Below, piece after piece: positions 55,283 through 64,000 of a stretch of DNA of 64,000 nt (position 1 is its first letter; every line of letters begins with the position of its first letter). Made by a program: the position numbers and the translations under genes. The notes under the pieces are model-generated. The model saw only the letters and a list, made by a program, of their open reading frames with translations, ran no database searches and was not told the origin of the DNA. The DNA is taken from contig DASXUX010000022.1 of assembly GCA_036504595.1 (NCBI GenBank), positions 1 to 64,000 of the forward strand, in the 5' to 3' direction. This DNA is from DASXUX01 sp036504595. Its GTDB lineage: Bacteria; Planctomycetota; SZUA-567; H5-PLA8.

Positions 55283-57829
55283 TCACTGGCCCACATCGAT
55301 AACAAACTTCTGCGTCGCCGGCCCCAGCGTCTCCGTGCCGGTGGAAGCGATCTTCAAGTTCCCCCATTTCAGCGCGCCTTCGTCTATCTTCCGCACTGGC
55401 TTCTCCAGCGTCACTGAGACCACCACGTTGAACTTCCCCGCCGCATCCGGAGTGCCCGAGAGCACGCCCGTCGCAGCGTCGATCTTCAACCACTTCGGCC
55501 CTTCGGTCAGCGCGAACTGCAGCTTCTCAATTTCAAAGTACCCACTGACTTGAGCGCCTCCTTTCATCTGAGCGGTCAGATCTCCGAGCGAACGATTCGC
55601 ACACACCAGATACTTGTATCCAGCGCCGGTTTTCGCCGTCGTCTCCGGTTTGCTGAAGATGACCGGCCGCGGCGCTGTCGCGTAGTCCGATGGCCCACTG
55701 CGCTTGCCTTGATCATCCACCGCCACGACGCGATAGTACGTCTTGTTCGCTGCCGGGTTGCTGACTTCGCTTCCGAGCACTGCGCATTCAGTCGCCGTTA
55801 TCTCCGCGATGAAATTCGCCGGAAACCACGGATTCCACGCTGCCATTTCCTGCTTCGTAACGCCCACCACGCCCTGAAAACGCTGATCGGCCGCCGTGAA
55901 GCCTTTCTCGTCGCTGCCGTACACGCGATACTTCGCCGGCCGTTTACCAACCGGATTGGCTTTCCACTTCAGCGTCCCCAATCCCTTGGCCGGATCGAAA
56001 TCCACCGTCACGTCGGTCGGATACGCCACTCCGCGCGCCGTGAAACTCCACGTCTTGCTCCACCGGCCCCACACGCCTTTCTCGTTCATCGCGCGCACAT
56101 GCCAGTAGTATTTTTGATCGGGCGTCAGCAATCCCGGCTGAGCCAGCGTGTACTGGCTCTTGCACTTCGCGCTGGCGATGTTGCCATCCTTGCCTTTTGT
56201 GACGGTCGCATCGGCCGTCCGCGAGATCAGCTTGTAGAAGTCCATGGATACCGGCAGCAGCATGTCCTCACGCCGCGATAGCTCGAACTGGTAGTCGCCA
56301 ATCGCTCCTCCGCCCGGCACCTCCGGCGTCGCCCACTGGAACACAATGTCCGTCCCGTTGCTCTCACCACCGTCCGGCGGATTGACCGCCGCGCCCGGCG
56401 CCGCCGGTGGCCTGGATGTGGCTCGCTCGACCCAGGCGTGAGTCACCCGCACTTTGCGCTCGCCGGGACACTGATCGCTGTAGGTGAAAACATTCTCGCC
56501 TGCGAGCATCTCCGGCAGAGCCAGCGGCGCCATTTGCACGTCATTGATGATCGCCAACTTCTTCAGGCACGCGCCGGTCTCAAGCTGGCACTTCAACTGG
56601 AACGAATAGCACGGCGGTCCCACCGTCGGAAAACACGTATCCAGGTTGTCGCCCGCTGGCTTCCACGTCTTGCCATCCTGGCTGATGAAAAACTTCGCGC
56701 CGGTTCCTTCTGTCTCCAGGTGCCCGCCGACGAAAACGTACGGGCTCGCCATCGACCAGACAATTGTCCCGGTCTTTCCTTCCTCGGCCGAAAGTCCCTG
56801 CGGGCCTTTCGCGACGTTCTCGGCCTTCGCGCCTTTGCGCCACGTTTCCGTGCTGAAGTCCGGCCGGTACTCCCACAAACCGTTGCAGATCGTGTACGGC
56901 ACTCGAACGTATGTCGGCTCATTCTGCGGAGCGCCGTGGTACTTCACTGGCGTCGTCTGTCCCCAGCGCCACACGATCGCCTCGCCCGGCCGCAGCGTCA
57001 TGTTCATCGTGGCGTTTTCCTTTCGTCCTCGGTCGCCCGTGACGGCGCCCTCGTAGAAATAGATCGAAGGCATGTCCAGCGGTTGCCACCACGTGTCCGG
57101 AAACAGAATCCCCTCCGAATGTGTCCGCTTCACCAGATCGTGATCTCGCACGATGTCCTGCTCGCCCGCGACCGTCTGGTTGTCTCGCAGCAGATATACG
57201 CTGTGCATGTCGCCATCGTAGAAGTGCCACGCGTTGTCGTAGAAGACTTGCGAGATGCAGTGCCCCACCGCGCGAACCGGCGCCGCCTTCATCCCGGCAA
57301 CCTTCCACAACGATGCCATGCAGATCGAATCGTTCCCGCAGGTGTTGTAGCCGTAAATGTTGAACACCTTGACCGGATCGCCGAGTTCGTTGTTGTCCCC
57401 GCCCGCATGGTGCCGGTACCGGATCTCCTGGAACCAGAGCGCCATCGCCTTTTCTGCGTCGGTCATGTCGGGCGCCAGCGCTGACTTTACGATCTCATCC
57501 GCAGTTCTAAAATTGTTCCAGCCATTGGACAGCCACGGATTGATGACGTCCGAATCGCCCGTGTTCTCCATCCGCACCCAGCGGTTTGATTCCCACACTT
57601 GATAGAACGCTCCTTCACGCGCCATTCCGCACCCCATCGGCGACCGGCAATTCCGCCCGTCCATCGTGCCGCCCTGGACAATCCGGTATTCGTGCTTGCC
57701 TGCGCTGATGTCCTGCGTGTGCTGTTTGGGCTTGTCGCCCGGCTCGGTGTTCGATGCCCAAGGCGCCAATTCCTGAGCCACCACTGTCGCCACCATCAGC
57801 GCAGCAGCTAATCCCGTGAACTTCCGCAT
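55283..57829 (-). CDS. Secreted transglutaminase-like protein with FN3 and Ig-type domains
   Basis: 848 residues with a signal peptide (MRKFTGLAAALMVATVVAQELA). Residues about 100-215 look like a transglutaminase/papain-like core: Cys in YGYNTCGNDSICMASLWKVAG (about 162), His in VRAVGHCISQVFYDNAWHFYDGDMH (about 189) and Asp at about 203. The middle has beta-sandwiches (MTLRPGEAIVWRWG, FFISQDGKTWKPAG), then two FN3-like domains (YYWHVRAMNEKGVWGRWSKTWSF; GTLKWKANPVGKRPAKYRVYGSDEKGFTA) and a C-terminal putative Ig domain (LTEGPKWLKIDAATGVLSGTPDAAGKFNVVVSVT). It may be a surface cysteine protease or cross-linking enzyme. Confidence 0.75.
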   Translation of the reverse strand: MRKFTGLAAALMVATVVAQELAPWASNTEPGDKPKQHTQDISAGKHEYRIVQGGTMDGRNCRSPMGCGMAREGAFYQVWESNRWVRMENTGDSDVINPWLSNGWNNFRTADEIVKSALAPDMTDAEKAMALWFQEIRYRHHAGGDNNELGDPVKVFNIYGYNTCGNDSICMASLWKVAGMKAAPVRAVGHCISQVFYDNAWHFYDGDMHSVYLLRDNQTVAGEQDIVRDHDLVKRTHSEGILFPDTWWQPLDMPSIYFYEGAVTGDRGRKENATMNMTLRPGEAIVWRWGQTTPVKYHGAPQNEPTYVRVPYTICNGLWEYRPDFSTETWRKGAKAENVAKGPQGLSAEEGKTGTIVWSMASPYVFVGGHLETEGTGAKFFISQDGKTWKPAGDNLDTCFPTVGPPCYSFQLKCQLETGACLKKLAIINDVQMAPLALPEMLAGENVFTYSDQCPGERKVRVTHAWVERATSRPPAAPGAAVNPPDGGESNGTDIVFQWATPEVPGGGAIGDYQFELSRREDMLLPVSMDFYKLISRTADATVTKGKDGNIASAKCKSQYTLAQPGLLTPDQKYYWHVRAMNEKGVWGRWSKTWSFTARGVAYPTDVTVDFDPAKGLGTLKWKANPVGKRPAKYRVYGSDEKGFTAADQRFQGVVGVTKQEMAAWNPWFPANFIAEITATECAVLGSEVSNPAANKTYYRVVAVDDQGKRSGPSDYATAPRPVIFSKPETTAKTGAGYKYLVCANRSLGDLTAQMKGGAQVSGYFEIEKLQFALTEGPKWLKIDAATGVLSGTPDAAGKFNVVVSVTLEKPVRKIDEGALKWGNLKIASTGTETLGPATQKFVIDVGQ

Positions 57830-57962
57830 AAAAGAACCCTTTCGCGATGGAGCTAATACCTACTACCCCGCGGCCGGCAATTGCGGCCCTTGATGTGCCC
57901 CGGCGCTGCGATACTCTAGTCGCGTACTCAACCGGTCACCGTCTCCAACCCAGGAGCACACC

Positions 57963-59189
57963 ATGAGAACTCATACGACAGTATCCCGAGCCTCATTCTC
58001 TGTGATTGCTGTTCTCTCCGTTGCGGCATCCCTGTCCGCCGGCGACTGGCCGCAGTGGCGCGGTCCAGCTCGCGACGGTAAAGCAATTGGCTTTGAAGCC
58101 CCGAAGACCTGGCCGAAGGACTTGGTCCAGAAATGGAAAGTCACCGTCGGCCGCGGCGATGGCTCGCCCGCTCTTGTCGGCGACAAACTGTTTGTCTTCA
58201 CCCGCGACGACTTAAGCGAAGTCACGCTGTGCCTGGACGCCGCCACAGGAAAGGAACTCTGGAAGGGCAAGTACGACGCCCTGCCCTCCAACGAACCGCG
58301 CGGCGAACACCCCGGCCCGAGGAGCACGCCGACCGTAGCCGGCGGCAAGGTCGTGACCTATGGCGTTCGCGGAACGCTCTCCTGTCTGGACGCTGCCACC
58401 GGCAAGATGCTGTGGCGCAAAGATGATTTTGCGGGAGTGTGGCCCAAGTTCTTCACGTCTTCATCGCCGATCATCGTGAACAATCTGTGCATCGCGCAGC
58501 TTGGCGGCGACGACAAAGGCGGCATCGTCGCCTACGATCTGGCCACTGGCGATCAGAAGTGGAAATGGGAAGGCGACGGCACCGGGTACGCTTCGCCAAC
58601 CACGATGACGGCCGGTGATGTTCCGATGCTCGTAACGTTGACCGCGAAGAAAATCGTCGGAATTTCGGTCGCCGACGGCAAACTGCTTTGGGAAGCCGCC
58701 TTCCCGCCGCAGCAGCGCGCCTACAACTCCGCCACGCCCATCATCGACGGCCAGACCGTCATCTACACCGGCGCCGCTCGCGGCATGAAAGCCGTGAAGA
58801 TCGAAAAGGCCGGCGATGCCTTCGCGGCGAAGGAACTCTGGAGCGTCCCCGACACGGCCGTCCAGTTCAACAGCCCCGTCCTCAAGGACGGCCGCATCTA
58901 CGGCATCACGCAAAAGGGCGCTCTTTTTTGCGTCGATGCCAAAGACGGAAAGACGCTCTGGACCGCGCCCTTCACGGCCAACGGCTTTGGTTCCATCGTC
59001 GATGCCGGCTCCGTGCTGATGGCCCTCGCCCCCGAAGGCGATCTGACCATTGTTGAGCCCAGCGAAAAGGAGTTCAAGAAGCTCGCGAGCTACAAAGTCG
59101 GCGTGGCGACCTACGCCTATCCCGTCCCCGCCGGCAACAAGATCTACATCCGCGACAAGGACTCGCTGACGCTCTGGGGTTTCGAATAA
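57963..59189 (+). CDS. Secreted PQQ-like beta-propeller protein
   Basis: 408 residues; ATG after AGGAG, then a signal peptide. The mature start DWPQWRGPARDGKAIGFEAPKTWPKDLVQKWKV is the family N-terminal blade. Further blades: CLDAATGKELWKGKY, CLDAATGKMLWRKDDF, AYDLATGDQKWKWEGDG, SVADGKLLWEAAFP and CVDAKDGKTLWTAPF. There is no sign of the metal and PQQ ligands of true quinoprotein dehydrogenases. It diverges from the transglutaminase-like gene with 133 bp between. Confidence 0.87.
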   Translation: MRTHTTVSRASFSVIAVLSVAASLSAGDWPQWRGPARDGKAIGFEAPKTWPKDLVQKWKVTVGRGDGSPALVGDKLFVFTRDDLSEVTLCLDAATGKELWKGKYDALPSNEPRGEHPGPRSTPTVAGGKVVTYGVRGTLSCLDAATGKMLWRKDDFAGVWPKFFTSSSPIIVNNLCIAQLGGDDKGGIVAYDLATGDQKWKWEGDGTGYASPTTMTAGDVPMLVTLTAKKIVGISVADGKLLWEAAFPPQQRAYNSATPIIDGQTVIYTGAARGMKAVKIEKAGDAFAAKELWSVPDTAVQFNSPVLKDGRIYGITQKGALFCVDAKDGKTLWTAPFTANGFGSIVDAGSVLMALAPEGDLTIVEPSEKEFKKLASYKVGVATYAYPVPAGNKIYIRDKDSLTLWGFE

Positions 59190-59212
59190 CCCCCGCGACG
59201 CCGCGTCCTTGG

Positions 59213-59268
59213 CCAAGAGCCAAGAGCAAAGAGCAAAGAGCCAAGAGCTAAGAGCCTTGAGCTAAGCG
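59213..59268 (+). repeat. CCAAGAG heptamer array
   Basis: Eight consecutive heptamers in register: CCAAGAG x2, CAAAGAG x2, CCAAGAG, CTAAGAG, CCTTGAG, CTAAGCG. It lies between convergent genes; no complementary arm. Confidence 0.93.
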
Positions 59269-59281
59269 CTCCCATGCTTAC

Positions 59282-62200
59282 TCATTCTGGCTTGAAGTAA
59301 TCCAGCCTCACCATCTTGATCGTGCCCTTGCCCGGCCCGTCGCGCCGGACGAGGCAGATCTCGTTTTCTTCTCCAAACCGAATCCACGGCGTCACGTTCA
59401 AGTACGTGCGCGGCCCGACATCGTGGTGCAGCTTCATGATCCAGCGGCCGTTGATCAGCGCGCCGTAGATGCCGCAGGGTTGATCCACTTCAAAACGCAA
59501 CATGACCGTTCGGTTGGCTTGCGCGCGATCAACGGCAACCGTCCGGCGAGCCATCGAGAAATCCCACGGCCCCGGCAATGTGGTTGTGCCCGTCCAACTC
59601 AGGCCGTCTTTCGTCGTGGCCCACGTGCCGGACAATTCTTGCGACGCCGCAGGCTTTGGCAGGTATGCCAGCCACGCGTGGCCAATAAATCCAGCGACCT
59701 GCCCTTCGCTGAAGATTTCAGCCGCGAGCACGTGCGTTGACCCCGGCGTCAGCTTCTCCGTCAACGTCAGCGCACTAATAGAGGAGCCCTGGAACGTCAG
59801 AGCTTCTCCATCCAGCCACACCTTCAGCTTTCCGCGCACCGGATCTCTCGTCCAGTTCTGCATCCACAGCTCGATCTCGCCGCTTTTCCACGCTTCCGGG
59901 ACCTTTACTTTTTTGCGGAAAAACGCGCGGTGCGTATCGGCTTCGTCCGGCACCAGCCACGTCTCCAGCCGTGCCGTCTTCCAACTCGCATCGTCGAAGG
60001 CCACCGCCGCCATCGGCGCAGTATCCGCCTTGTCAGCCTCGGCCAGAGGCTTCATCTTCCAGTCGTCCGTCAGGTCGCACGCGAACTGCGGCACGTACGG
60101 CTGCAATTCCTTCGCCGGCTTCTTTGTCCCGCGCCACCAGCCGCGCTGCAGGTTCAGCCAGTCCAGCCCCGCCGTGGCGATCGCCTGCCGCGGCGTCAGG
60201 AACACGCGCATGTCGAACGGTTGGAACGTGAGGTCGGCGATCCGTACGCCATCCACAAGAGCAACCGGCTGCTTCGTCTTCAAATCGAAGCATGCCGTCG
60301 GCTTCAGTCCGTCGCGGAACACAAAATCGGCCGTCACGGTTTTGCTGCGGTCCTGATTCCACAACACCCACACGTCGTACAGCCCATTGTTGCTGATCAT
60401 GTGTGTCGTGAAGATAGATTTGTTGTCGCAAAGCGCCGGGAGGCGTTTGAGTTTCAGCCACTCCATGATCTGCCGCTGTGCGAGCGGATTGTAGTTGAAG
60501 TAAAACCCAATGTGGATGACGGCGCCCTTGCCGATCTTACGCATGCCGACCGCCGTCGATCCGTCCGCCCACTTCGCCAGATCCACGCACGCGGGATCGG
60601 TCTTCTCCAGCGTCAACCCGTTGCGCGTCAGTTGTCCCGCGTCCCATGCTTCCGGCTTGAAAACGTTCTGCTCCGGAACAAAACCGAATTTCTGGCTCTT
60701 CGGATGCCGCATCACGCTCGCCACTTTGTACCCGGTTAGACGGCTGATCGGCCACGCGTCCGCTTTCTCCGGCGTGTGACGTCCGGTTTCCGTCGTCGTC
60801 ACGAAAACGCCGCCCTGCCGCACCCACGCTTCGATATCTGAAACCTGTTTCTCATCCATGACGCACGTGTTCGTATCCACAACCATGCGGTACGGGTTCG
60901 CGTTGCCGCGCGCGAAGTCGTCGGTGGTGAGCGCATCCATGTGGAATTCTTTGTGAAGCGCCACGTTGATCTGGTGCGGCACATAACCCGACGGCAGCGT
61001 CCCGTTGCCGCCGCGTTCCCACGGATAGCCCGTCAGATTCTCGACATCGTCGCTGAGCAGCATCGCAACGTCTGCCTTCGGCACGTGGATCTTTCCGATC
61101 GCGTTGATGACTGGTTGCATCTCGGTGAAGTACGGCCGGATTTCGTCATTCCAATACACGTCGCCGATGTGAATGAAGTAGTGAATCGCGTTCACACCTT
61201 CGGTCATCCAGTTGCCCATGAACATCTTGAACTCAGACAGGTTCGGCGCCGGCCCGCCGGGTTCGGACGAAAACGGCATGTCGCTCGAACGCATCAGCAT
61301 CGGCAGCGGATCGGCCCACCAGCCGGCCATGTATCCGGTGTTGTGAAAGTGTCCGCCATAGTCCTCATTCATCCGCTTCAGCCCCGCGTAATACGCGTCA
61401 GGCGCCATGCAGATGACCGAGCGATTCGGATCGACTTGTCGGATGCCTTCCAACCCGCGCCGCACGCAATCCATCCGCGTCCACGCCTGCCAGCGCACGA
61501 AATCCGCCCACTGCGCGTTCTTGCCGTCGCCCAGATACGGATACTGAACCGGCTCGTGCCCCGACAAGTACACGCGATAGCCGATGAACCCTTCCGGAAG
61601 GCGGAACGCCAGCATGTTTTCACCGGTCGTTAGCGCGCTCGTCACCTCCACCGCCGTCCAATGCCGAATGTTCTCGATGGTGCTCTGACCGACTTTCTTC
61701 CCATTCAAGTACAGCGGCATCGGCACTTTCTTGCCGCGATTGAGATCCCACACATACAGCCACACACGCGGGTGTTTGTCCTTCCACGCGGCGTCCACGC
61801 TGAAGTGCCGCCGAAACACAGTCGGCCGCCGCCCCAAAAACATCGCGATGTCCGAATTCGGCGCGTTGATCGTAGGCCAGGTTTCATCCTTAAAGGAGGG
61901 CAGATACCAGTCCTCCGGAGCGGTGGGGCCGGCGTCTCTGCCGGCCGGCACGGAGGCCGGCGCTACTTCTTCGCGCTGAACGCGCCACGCGCCAGACAAG
62001 CTGACGGCGTCCGAATCAAACCCCAGGAAATTCGCGAGCTCCGGCACTCGCACGTCTTCCCAGGAACGAACCTTCGCTTCGTCGCCGTACCAGCGCCGGC
62101 TAACCGCTTTGGCCTCGCCGTATTGCTGCTTCAGCCATACGCGATAACTCTTGTCCGCCAGCGGGCCATATTCCGTCAGAGAGTCATGTTCGCCGTGGCG

Positions 62201-63151
62201 AATTTCGCCGTGCGGTTCGAGAAACTCGATAACGTTGTCCCGAGCGGCATACTCACGCCAACTCTTTTGCATCACCGCCAGCGACGCATCCAACCCCGCG
62301 CCCGCACACCACGACAGATGACCGAAGCCGGCGTGGAAGGAGTCGCCCGCCGTGTAGTAGCCGCCGCAATAATCCGGCGCTCGCATCTGCGTCTCATTGC
62401 GATAGCGATTCAGCAGCCACGTGCAGTCGCTGGTGCAACTGTTCACGATGAACGGAAGATTGCGCTTGGCCGACGCGCGCGCCGCCCAGTCCCACAGCGG
62501 CTGATTGGTCATCCCTTCGGCAAAATCGCAGCGCTCCTCATTCATCCAGCATATGAGCCCCGCGTGATTGTTATTCTGCGCGAAGTCAAATTCGCCAAGA
62601 ACGTTGTAGTCCCGCCACTCGCCGCGCTTCTCGCCGGCTTTCGGCTGCGGCATTTGGAATGGCCAGTAGTAGAAGCGGAACCCGTACTTGTCCCACGAAT
62701 CCAGATACATCGGCACATTCGCCGACGGCGCCAGATCCGCACCCTCCAGTTTGCCTTTCAACGTTTCCACCACGTTCGCCAACGCCGCGGCATCCGCGCC
62801 CGAAACGATGAAGACCTGTTTGCCGCTGCGGAAGGCCGCCACTTGCCCCTGTTGCGGCACGTCCACTACCGGCAGTTCGATTCCTTCCACAGAAAGCTTT
62901 GCGTCCTTTACGTCCAGCAATGCGTGCAGGTCCGAAAGATATTTCGCGTGAACCAGTTTCGCCTTCTCGTCGCTCGCACAATGGATGCGTAACTGCGACC
63001 CATTCGCTCCTAGTCGCGTGAACTTGGCCGAAACAGCGCCGTAGCCTCGCAACTCGACTTCCGGCAGTTCCATCTCTTCTTGCGCGGAGCGAGCGGCTGA
63101 CGTGAGCACGCATGCCGTGAGAACGATCGCAATTCGTGACGCATAGTTCAT
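59282..63151 (-). CDS. Very large secreted glycosidase-like protein (beta-galactosidase type)
   Basis: 1289 residues with a signal peptide (MNYASRIAIVLTACVLTSAARSA). A GH42-like barrel is suggested by NNHAGLICWMNEERCDFAEGMTNQPLWDW and SEPGGPAPNLSEFKMFMGNWMTEGVNAIHYFIHIGDV, with a trimerisation-like domain (KADVAMLLSDDVENLTGYPW, YRMVVDTNTCVMDEKQVSDIEAWVRQGGVFVTTTETG). Two GH2-type jelly rolls are inserted or appended: WYLPSFKDETWPTINAPNS...FRRHFSVD...LYLNGKKVG, and FDDASWKTARLETWLVP...VWLDGEALT. The protein VAPASVPAGRDAGPTAPEDW segment is encoded by a dispersed palindrome. The substrate is unknown; a galactoside or complex glycan is likely. Confidence 0.75.
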   Translation of the reverse strand: MNYASRIAIVLTACVLTSAARSAQEEMELPEVELRGYGAVSAKFTRLGANGSQLRIHCASDEKAKLVHAKYLSDLHALLDVKDAKLSVEGIELPVVDVPQQGQVAAFRSGKQVFIVSGADAAALANVVETLKGKLEGADLAPSANVPMYLDSWDKYGFRFYYWPFQMPQPKAGEKRGEWRDYNVLGEFDFAQNNNHAGLICWMNEERCDFAEGMTNQPLWDWAARASAKRNLPFIVNSCTSDCTWLLNRYRNETQMRAPDYCGGYYTAGDSFHAGFGHLSWCAGAGLDASLAVMQKSWREYAARDNVIEFLEPHGEIRHGEHDSLTEYGPLADKSYRVWLKQQYGEAKAVSRRWYGDEAKVRSWEDVRVPELANFLGFDSDAVSLSGAWRVQREEVAPASVPAGRDAGPTAPEDWYLPSFKDETWPTINAPNSDIAMFLGRRPTVFRRHFSVDAAWKDKHPRVWLYVWDLNRGKKVPMPLYLNGKKVGQSTIENIRHWTAVEVTSALTTGENMLAFRLPEGFIGYRVYLSGHEPVQYPYLGDGKNAQWADFVRWQAWTRMDCVRRGLEGIRQVDPNRSVICMAPDAYYAGLKRMNEDYGGHFHNTGYMAGWWADPLPMLMRSSDMPFSSEPGGPAPNLSEFKMFMGNWMTEGVNAIHYFIHIGDVYWNDEIRPYFTEMQPVINAIGKIHVPKADVAMLLSDDVENLTGYPWERGGNGTLPSGYVPHQINVALHKEFHMDALTTDDFARGNANPYRMVVDTNTCVMDEKQVSDIEAWVRQGGVFVTTTETGRHTPEKADAWPISRLTGYKVASVMRHPKSQKFGFVPEQNVFKPEAWDAGQLTRNGLTLEKTDPACVDLAKWADGSTAVGMRKIGKGAVIHIGFYFNYNPLAQRQIMEWLKLKRLPALCDNKSIFTTHMISNNGLYDVWVLWNQDRSKTVTADFVFRDGLKPTACFDLKTKQPVALVDGVRIADLTFQPFDMRVFLTPRQAIATAGLDWLNLQRGWWRGTKKPAKELQPYVPQFACDLTDDWKMKPLAEADKADTAPMAAVAFDDASWKTARLETWLVPDEADTHRAFFRKKVKVPEAWKSGEIELWMQNWTRDPVRGKLKVWLDGEALTFQGSSISALTLTEKLTPGSTHVLAAEIFSEGQVAGFIGHAWLAYLPKPAASQELSGTWATTKDGLSWTGTTTLPGPWDFSMARRTVAVDRAQANRTVMLRFEVDQPCGIYGALINGRWIMKLHHDVGPRTYLNVTPWIRFGEENEICLVRRDGPGKGTIKMVRLDYFKPE
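61922..61972 (-). repeat. GC-rich palindrome inside the large glycosidase gene
   Basis: On the coding strand GAAGTAGCGCCGGCCTCCGT, then GCCGGCCGGCAGAGACGCCG and GCCCCACC. It falls between the WRVQRE strand and the EDWYLPSF strand of a jelly roll. Confidence 0.88.
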
Positions 63152-63241
63152 GTTTTCCCTCCACCTTCATGTAGTGCGCCGCGTCGCTTCCGCGAAACGC
63201 GCATTTGCGCAAAAGCTGAATGTTTTTACGACAATCTCGTG

Positions 63242-63265
63242 GTAGCGCAATCCTCCTGGATTGCG
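63242..63265 (+). repeat. GCGCAATCC hairpin, copy 4
   Basis: GTAGCGCAATCC, loop TCCT, GGATTGCG, followed by TTCCGTTCGTGGCG, similar to the flank of copy 1. Confidence 0.88.
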
Positions 63266-63330
63266 TTCCGTTCGTGGCGTCCCGCCCGGCCTCATGTAGC
63301 GAATTGTAGTGCGTGCGTCTCGCCCGTTGC

Positions 63331-63378
63331 TGTTCTCCCCTCCCCGCTTCGGGGAGGGGTCGGGGGAGGGGTTTGCGG
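63331..63378 (+). repeat. CTCCCC palindrome, copy 4
   Basis: TGTTCTCCCCTCCCCGCTTC, then GGGGAGGGGTCGGGGGAGGG; closest to the copy at 36982. Confidence 0.88.
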
Positions 63379-63499
63379 AAACGCCGCAATTCTGCAAATA
63401 GTGACATACACCGTCCCGCCCGCTGCCAGCTACAGGAGTCTTTTGCCACTTTCGCCAAAGCGCATACAATGCCGCGATCCACTTTTGAGGATCCCGCTC

Positions 63500-64000
63500 A
63501 TGAAGCTCGCTCTTCTCTTCTTTTCGTGCTCTTTTGCAGCCGTTGCTTTCTGTGCCGAAACCATCCCGGCCAAACCGCTGATCGATTTCGGCGCGCCGGG
63601 TGCCGACGCGCGCATCGCCAGTGACGGCGGCAACGCCGGCGCCACCTTCAAGATTGCCGACGGTCCCAAGGGCAAAGCGCTGGAAATCTCGATTCAGCCC
63701 GGTCCGGCGAACTGGCCCGGCATCACCATCAAACCTGACGGCGCGGCGTGGGATCTTTCGGCTTTTGGACGTGTCGAAGCACACGTAACGAACACCGGCG
63801 CGTCAAAGGTCGGCTTGAATCTGCGCGTGGACAATGCCGGCGACTGGCGCGACAACCCCTGGAACACTGAGTCCGTCGAACTCGCCCCGGGCGCGTCCGG
63901 CACGATCACTGTGATCTTCGGCTTCTCTTACGGCCGCAAGCCCGGCTACGCGCTCAAGTCTGCAGCCGTCAGCAACCTGCTGCTCTTCACGACAAAGGCC
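63500..64000 (+). CDS. N-terminal part of a secreted GH50 agarase-like protein (partial)
   Basis: The frame from the ATG at 63500 (TGAGG upstream) stays open to the window edge, 167 residues. Signal peptide MKLALLFFSCSFAAVAFCA. The visible domain is a carbohydrate-binding-like beta-sandwich: GNAGATFKIADGPKGKALEISIQPGPANWPGITIKPDGAAWDLSAFGRVEAHVTNTG, LNLRVDNAGDWRDNPWNTE and GASGTITVIFGFSYGRKPGY. This resembles the N-terminal domain that precedes GH50-type beta-agarase barrels; the catalytic part lies outside the window, so the enzyme class is a guess. Confidence 0.7.
   Translation, partial: MKLALLFFSCSFAAVAFCAETIPAKPLIDFGAPGADARIASDGGNAGATFKIADGPKGKALEISIQPGPANWPGITIKPDGAAWDLSAFGRVEAHVTNTGASKVGLNLRVDNAGDWRDNPWNTESVELAPGASGTITVIFGFSYGRKPGYALKSAAVSNLLLFTTKA

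Larger units (their letters stand above)
63152..63499. other. 348-bp intergenic region with palindromes
   Basis: Divergent spacer. It holds a GCGCAATCC hairpin (63242-63265, copy 4) and a CTCCCC palindrome (63331-63378). Nothing else is recognised; promoters for both flanking genes are expected but not readable. Confidence 0.8.

Noticed and set aside
1..64000. tRNA or rRNA genes
   Set aside because: No cloverleaf with conserved GGTTCGAATCC-type arm and no rRNA-like conserved sequence were noticed in any gap.

Overview
The window is high-GC, gene-dense bacterial chromosome. The gene set is typical of the Planctomycetes-Verrucomicrobia-Lentisphaerae group or a related candidate phylum: many secreted PQQ-type beta-propellers, a DUF1080 protein, a Tat-exported Gfo/Idh oxidoreductase, large secreted glycosidases, serpins and an LL-diaminopimelate aminotransferase (DapL). 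The assignment is inferred from gene content only; there is no rRNA or tRNA in the window.

Layout. 1-11.9 kb: DUF2950-like membrane protein, secreted propeller, MutY, a GspF-like protein, AGE epimerase, a methyltransferase, GH51 arabinofuranosidase, an alpha/beta hydrolase and a DUF1080 protein. 12.0-15.4 kb: an AT-richer, probably acquired restriction-methylation gene, followed by a 0.9 kb repeat field. 16.3-30 kb: secreted proteins, a J-domain protein, an NHL propeller, a minus-strand run (zinc ribbon, dapL, HTH/membrane protein, nucleotidyltransferase, SGNH hydrolase), a remnant of a glycosyltransferase-methyltransferase, a polytopic membrane protein and a PHP phosphoesterase. 30-37 kb: two tandem serpins, a TetR-HlyD-EmrB efflux operon with a readable promoter and operator, and hisI. 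37-49 kb: gltX, a second repeat field, nadK, a propeller gene behind a ribose-type ABC importer operon, and recD2. 48.8-51.2 kb: a cyclic-di-AMP (ydaO/yuaA) riboswitch ahead of an SPFH/flotillin-like protein. 51.2-64 kb: an AraC regulator divergent from a Gfo/Idh oxidoreductase, then a block of large exported proteins (TIM-barrel-like, transglutaminase-like with FN3/Ig, propeller, 1289-residue glycosidase, start of a GH50-like protein) that suggests polysaccharide or glycoprotein use.

The most unusual layer is repetitive DNA. (1) More than fifteen islands of tandem heptanucleotides, each with its own 7-base word; several are built as two complementary heptamer arms around a loop, and several contain the stop codon of the neighbouring gene. 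(2) Two arrays of related 21-bp repeats (type A CTGTAAAxAAxTGCACATGTG, type B TGTCCAxxACTGCACCTGTGC) separated by 20-110 bp spacers, some of them hairpins. (3) GC-rich palindromes dispersed between genes, and also inserted in frame inside GltX, RecD2, RbsA, GH51, a large glycosidase and an alpha/beta hydrolase; heptamer islands are likewise translated inside MutY and a membrane protein. Together these look like families of small mobile palindromes and heptamer repeats, resembling in kind (not in sequence) the short tandemly repeated repetitive sequences of cyanobacteria and the Rickettsia palindromic elements.
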